Assembly: GCA_900553475.1 (NCBI GenBank)
Contig: USEF01000058.1
Location: 1 to 8,903 of the forward strand
Direction: 5' to 3'
Origin: an uncultured Collinsella sp.
GTDB taxonomy: Bacteria; Actinomycetota; Coriobacteriia; Coriobacteriales; Coriobacteriaceae
Length of the DNA: 8,903 nt
Positions 7,980 through 8,903 of the stretch are shown here, in pieces. The number at the start of each line of letters is the position of its first letter. Position 1 is the first letter of the stretch. Both the position numbers and the translations under genes were made by a program. Under the pieces are notes generated by a model. That model was not told where the DNA came from and did no database searches. It saw only the letters and a list, made by a program, of their open reading frames with translations.

Positions 7980-8011
7980 AGATGACATTTAACAGATGAT
8001 TGGGAGGGCTT

Positions 8012-8903
8012 ATGAGCTCTGAAAAACGAGGAACGATTGGTTCGTTCGCTCTGCTGGGCATGACGGTCGCCGCCGTGTTCGGTATCAAGAACATCATCAA
8101 CAACAACGCGGCCATCGGCTTGGCAGCTGCGCCGTCGTTCTTCTTCGCCACGCTTTTGTACTTTGTCCCCTATACCCTGGTTACCGCCGAGTTCGTCGGC
8201 CTCAACAAGGACTCCGAGTCTGGCGTGTACGCATGGGTTAAGACCTCGATGGGTGGTCGCTGGGCGTTCCTGACGGCATTTAGCTACTGGTTCGTTAACC
8301 TGTTCTTCTTTGCGTCCGTCCTGCCCAACGTCATCATCTACGCGAGCTACGTGTTCTTTGGTGCCAACGCCGAGCTTTCGCAGCTGTGGATCACCATTAT
8401 CGAGATCGTCGTCTTTGCTATCGCCACGTGGGTTTCGACCAAGGGCGCTAAGTGGATCGGCTCCATTTCCTCCTTCGGTTCGACCGCGGCTCTCGGCCTG
8501 ACCGCCGTGTTCATCCTGCTGTCCCTGGCTGCTGCCTTTGGCGGCGTTGAGTTCGCTACGGCTCCTACTCCCGCTAACATGGCTCCCGACATGAGCAACT
8601 TCGCAACTGCGTGGGGCTTCTTCGGTACGCTTGCCTGGATCATCCAGGGCGTTGGCGGCGCTGAGTCTGTCGGCGTGTTCCTTAACGACCTTAAGGGTGG
8701 CGTCAAGGCCTTCGTGCGCACCGTCGTTATCGCCGGCCTGACCATCGGCCTTCTGTATGCAGGCGCTTCGCTGCTGGTTAACCTGTTCATCCCCGAGGGC
8801 GGCGTTGCCATCTCCACCGGTATCTTCGACGTATTCGGCGCTGTCTTTGCCCACTTTGGCATTCCCATGGAAGTGTCTACGCGCGCCATCGGCTTGATCC
8901 TTC
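8012..8903 (+). CDS. APC-superfamily amino-acid permease (YjeM/GadC-like), partial
   Basis: An open frame of 297 codons runs off the right edge without a stop, so about 60% of a typical 450-500 residue carrier is visible. It starts MSSEKRGTIGSFALLG after GGAGG (8003-8007). Predicted membrane helices are near residues 9-29, 39-61, 85-115, 125-145, 152-176, 198-221 and 234-259. Family marks include a broken first helix (FGIKNIINN, 23-31), ESGVYAWVKTSMGG (69-82) like the GG-x-Y-x-W loop of APC carriers, and helix 6 with GVGGAESVGVF (213-223). The closest family I recall is E. coli YjeM, with GadC-type exchangers as an alternative; the substrate is unknown. It is not a sugar carrier of the LacY, PTS or ABC kind. 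It lies 153 bp after ebgC, beyond a probable terminator, so it may not belong to the sugar operon. Confidence 0.8.
   Translation, partial: MSSEKRGTIGSFALLGMTVAAVFGIKNIINNNAAIGLAAAPSFFFATLLYFVPYTLVTAEFVGLNKDSESGVYAWVKTSMGGRWAFLTAFSYWFVNLFFFASVLPNVIIYASYVFFGANAELSQLWITIIEIVVFAIATWVSTKGAKWIGSISSFGSTAALGLTAVFILLSLAAAFGGVEFATAPTPANMAPDMSNFATAWGFFGTLAWIIQGVGGAESVGVFLNDLKGGVKAFVRTVVIAGLTIGLLYAGASLLVNLFIPEGGVAISTGIFDVFGAVFAHFGIPMEVSTRAIGLIL

Noticed and set aside
4367..8854. A 1495-codon open frame on the minus strand across ebgA, ebgC and the permease gene
   Set aside because: It is in exact codon register with all three plus-strand genes (all have starts of the same phase), so its stops would need plus-strand TTA, CTA or TCA codons, which this GC-rich coding style avoids. 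The plus-strand genes have clear families, catalytic motifs and ribosome binding sites; the antisense product shows none.

Overview
The window reads as chromosomal DNA of a high-GC Gram-positive anaerobe. The best guess is a Coriobacteriia gut bacterium such as Collinsella. This rests on overall protein style, GC-rich codon third positions, strong AAGGAGG-type ribosome binding sites and the gene mix. It is inference, since no rRNA or other phylogenetic marker beyond aspS is present. No mobile element, CRISPR array, tRNA or rRNA gene was seen.

Layout from left to right. Bases 1-84 (minus) hold the first 28 codons of a probable larB, for nickel-pincer cofactor synthesis, cut by the window edge. 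Its upstream region carries a perfect 11-bp inverted repeat overlapping a promoter. serB (phosphoserine phosphatase, minus, 199-834) lies upstream of it in the same direction. Divergent from serB is aspS (aspartyl-tRNA synthetase, plus, 1091-2878), which has a hairpin-rich leader and ends in a strong intrinsic terminator. Convergent with aspS is a LacI-family repressor (minus, 2998-4014).

A 376-bp divergent control region (4015-4390) then separates the repressor from a plus-strand sugar operon. The operon is a 1002-residue GH2 beta-galactosidase (EbgA/LacZ type, 4391-7399) followed 3 bp later by its EbgC-type cupin partner (7403-7858). The control region carries three identical copies of a 14-bp sequence built on the palindrome CAACCGGTTG. 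One overlaps the proposed -35 element and one the proposed start of transcription. After ebgC come three hairpins, the last resembling a terminator, and then the first 297 codons of an APC-superfamily permease (8012 to the window end).

How the genes fit together. The repressor, the three operators and ebgA-ebgC form a self-contained sugar-responsive module, equivalent in content to ebgR-ebgA-ebgC of Escherichia coli but with the repressor turned to face away. No sugar transporter is present, and the flanking permease looks like an amino-acid carrier, so uptake of the galactoside must be encoded elsewhere. The housekeeping genes at the left are ordinary except for their regulatory DNA and for one residue in AspRS that hints at relaxed tRNA specificity. 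I see no wholly new system. The parts most worth a second look are the triple-operator array, the purine-box-like inverted repeat before larB, and the probable non-discriminating AspRS.
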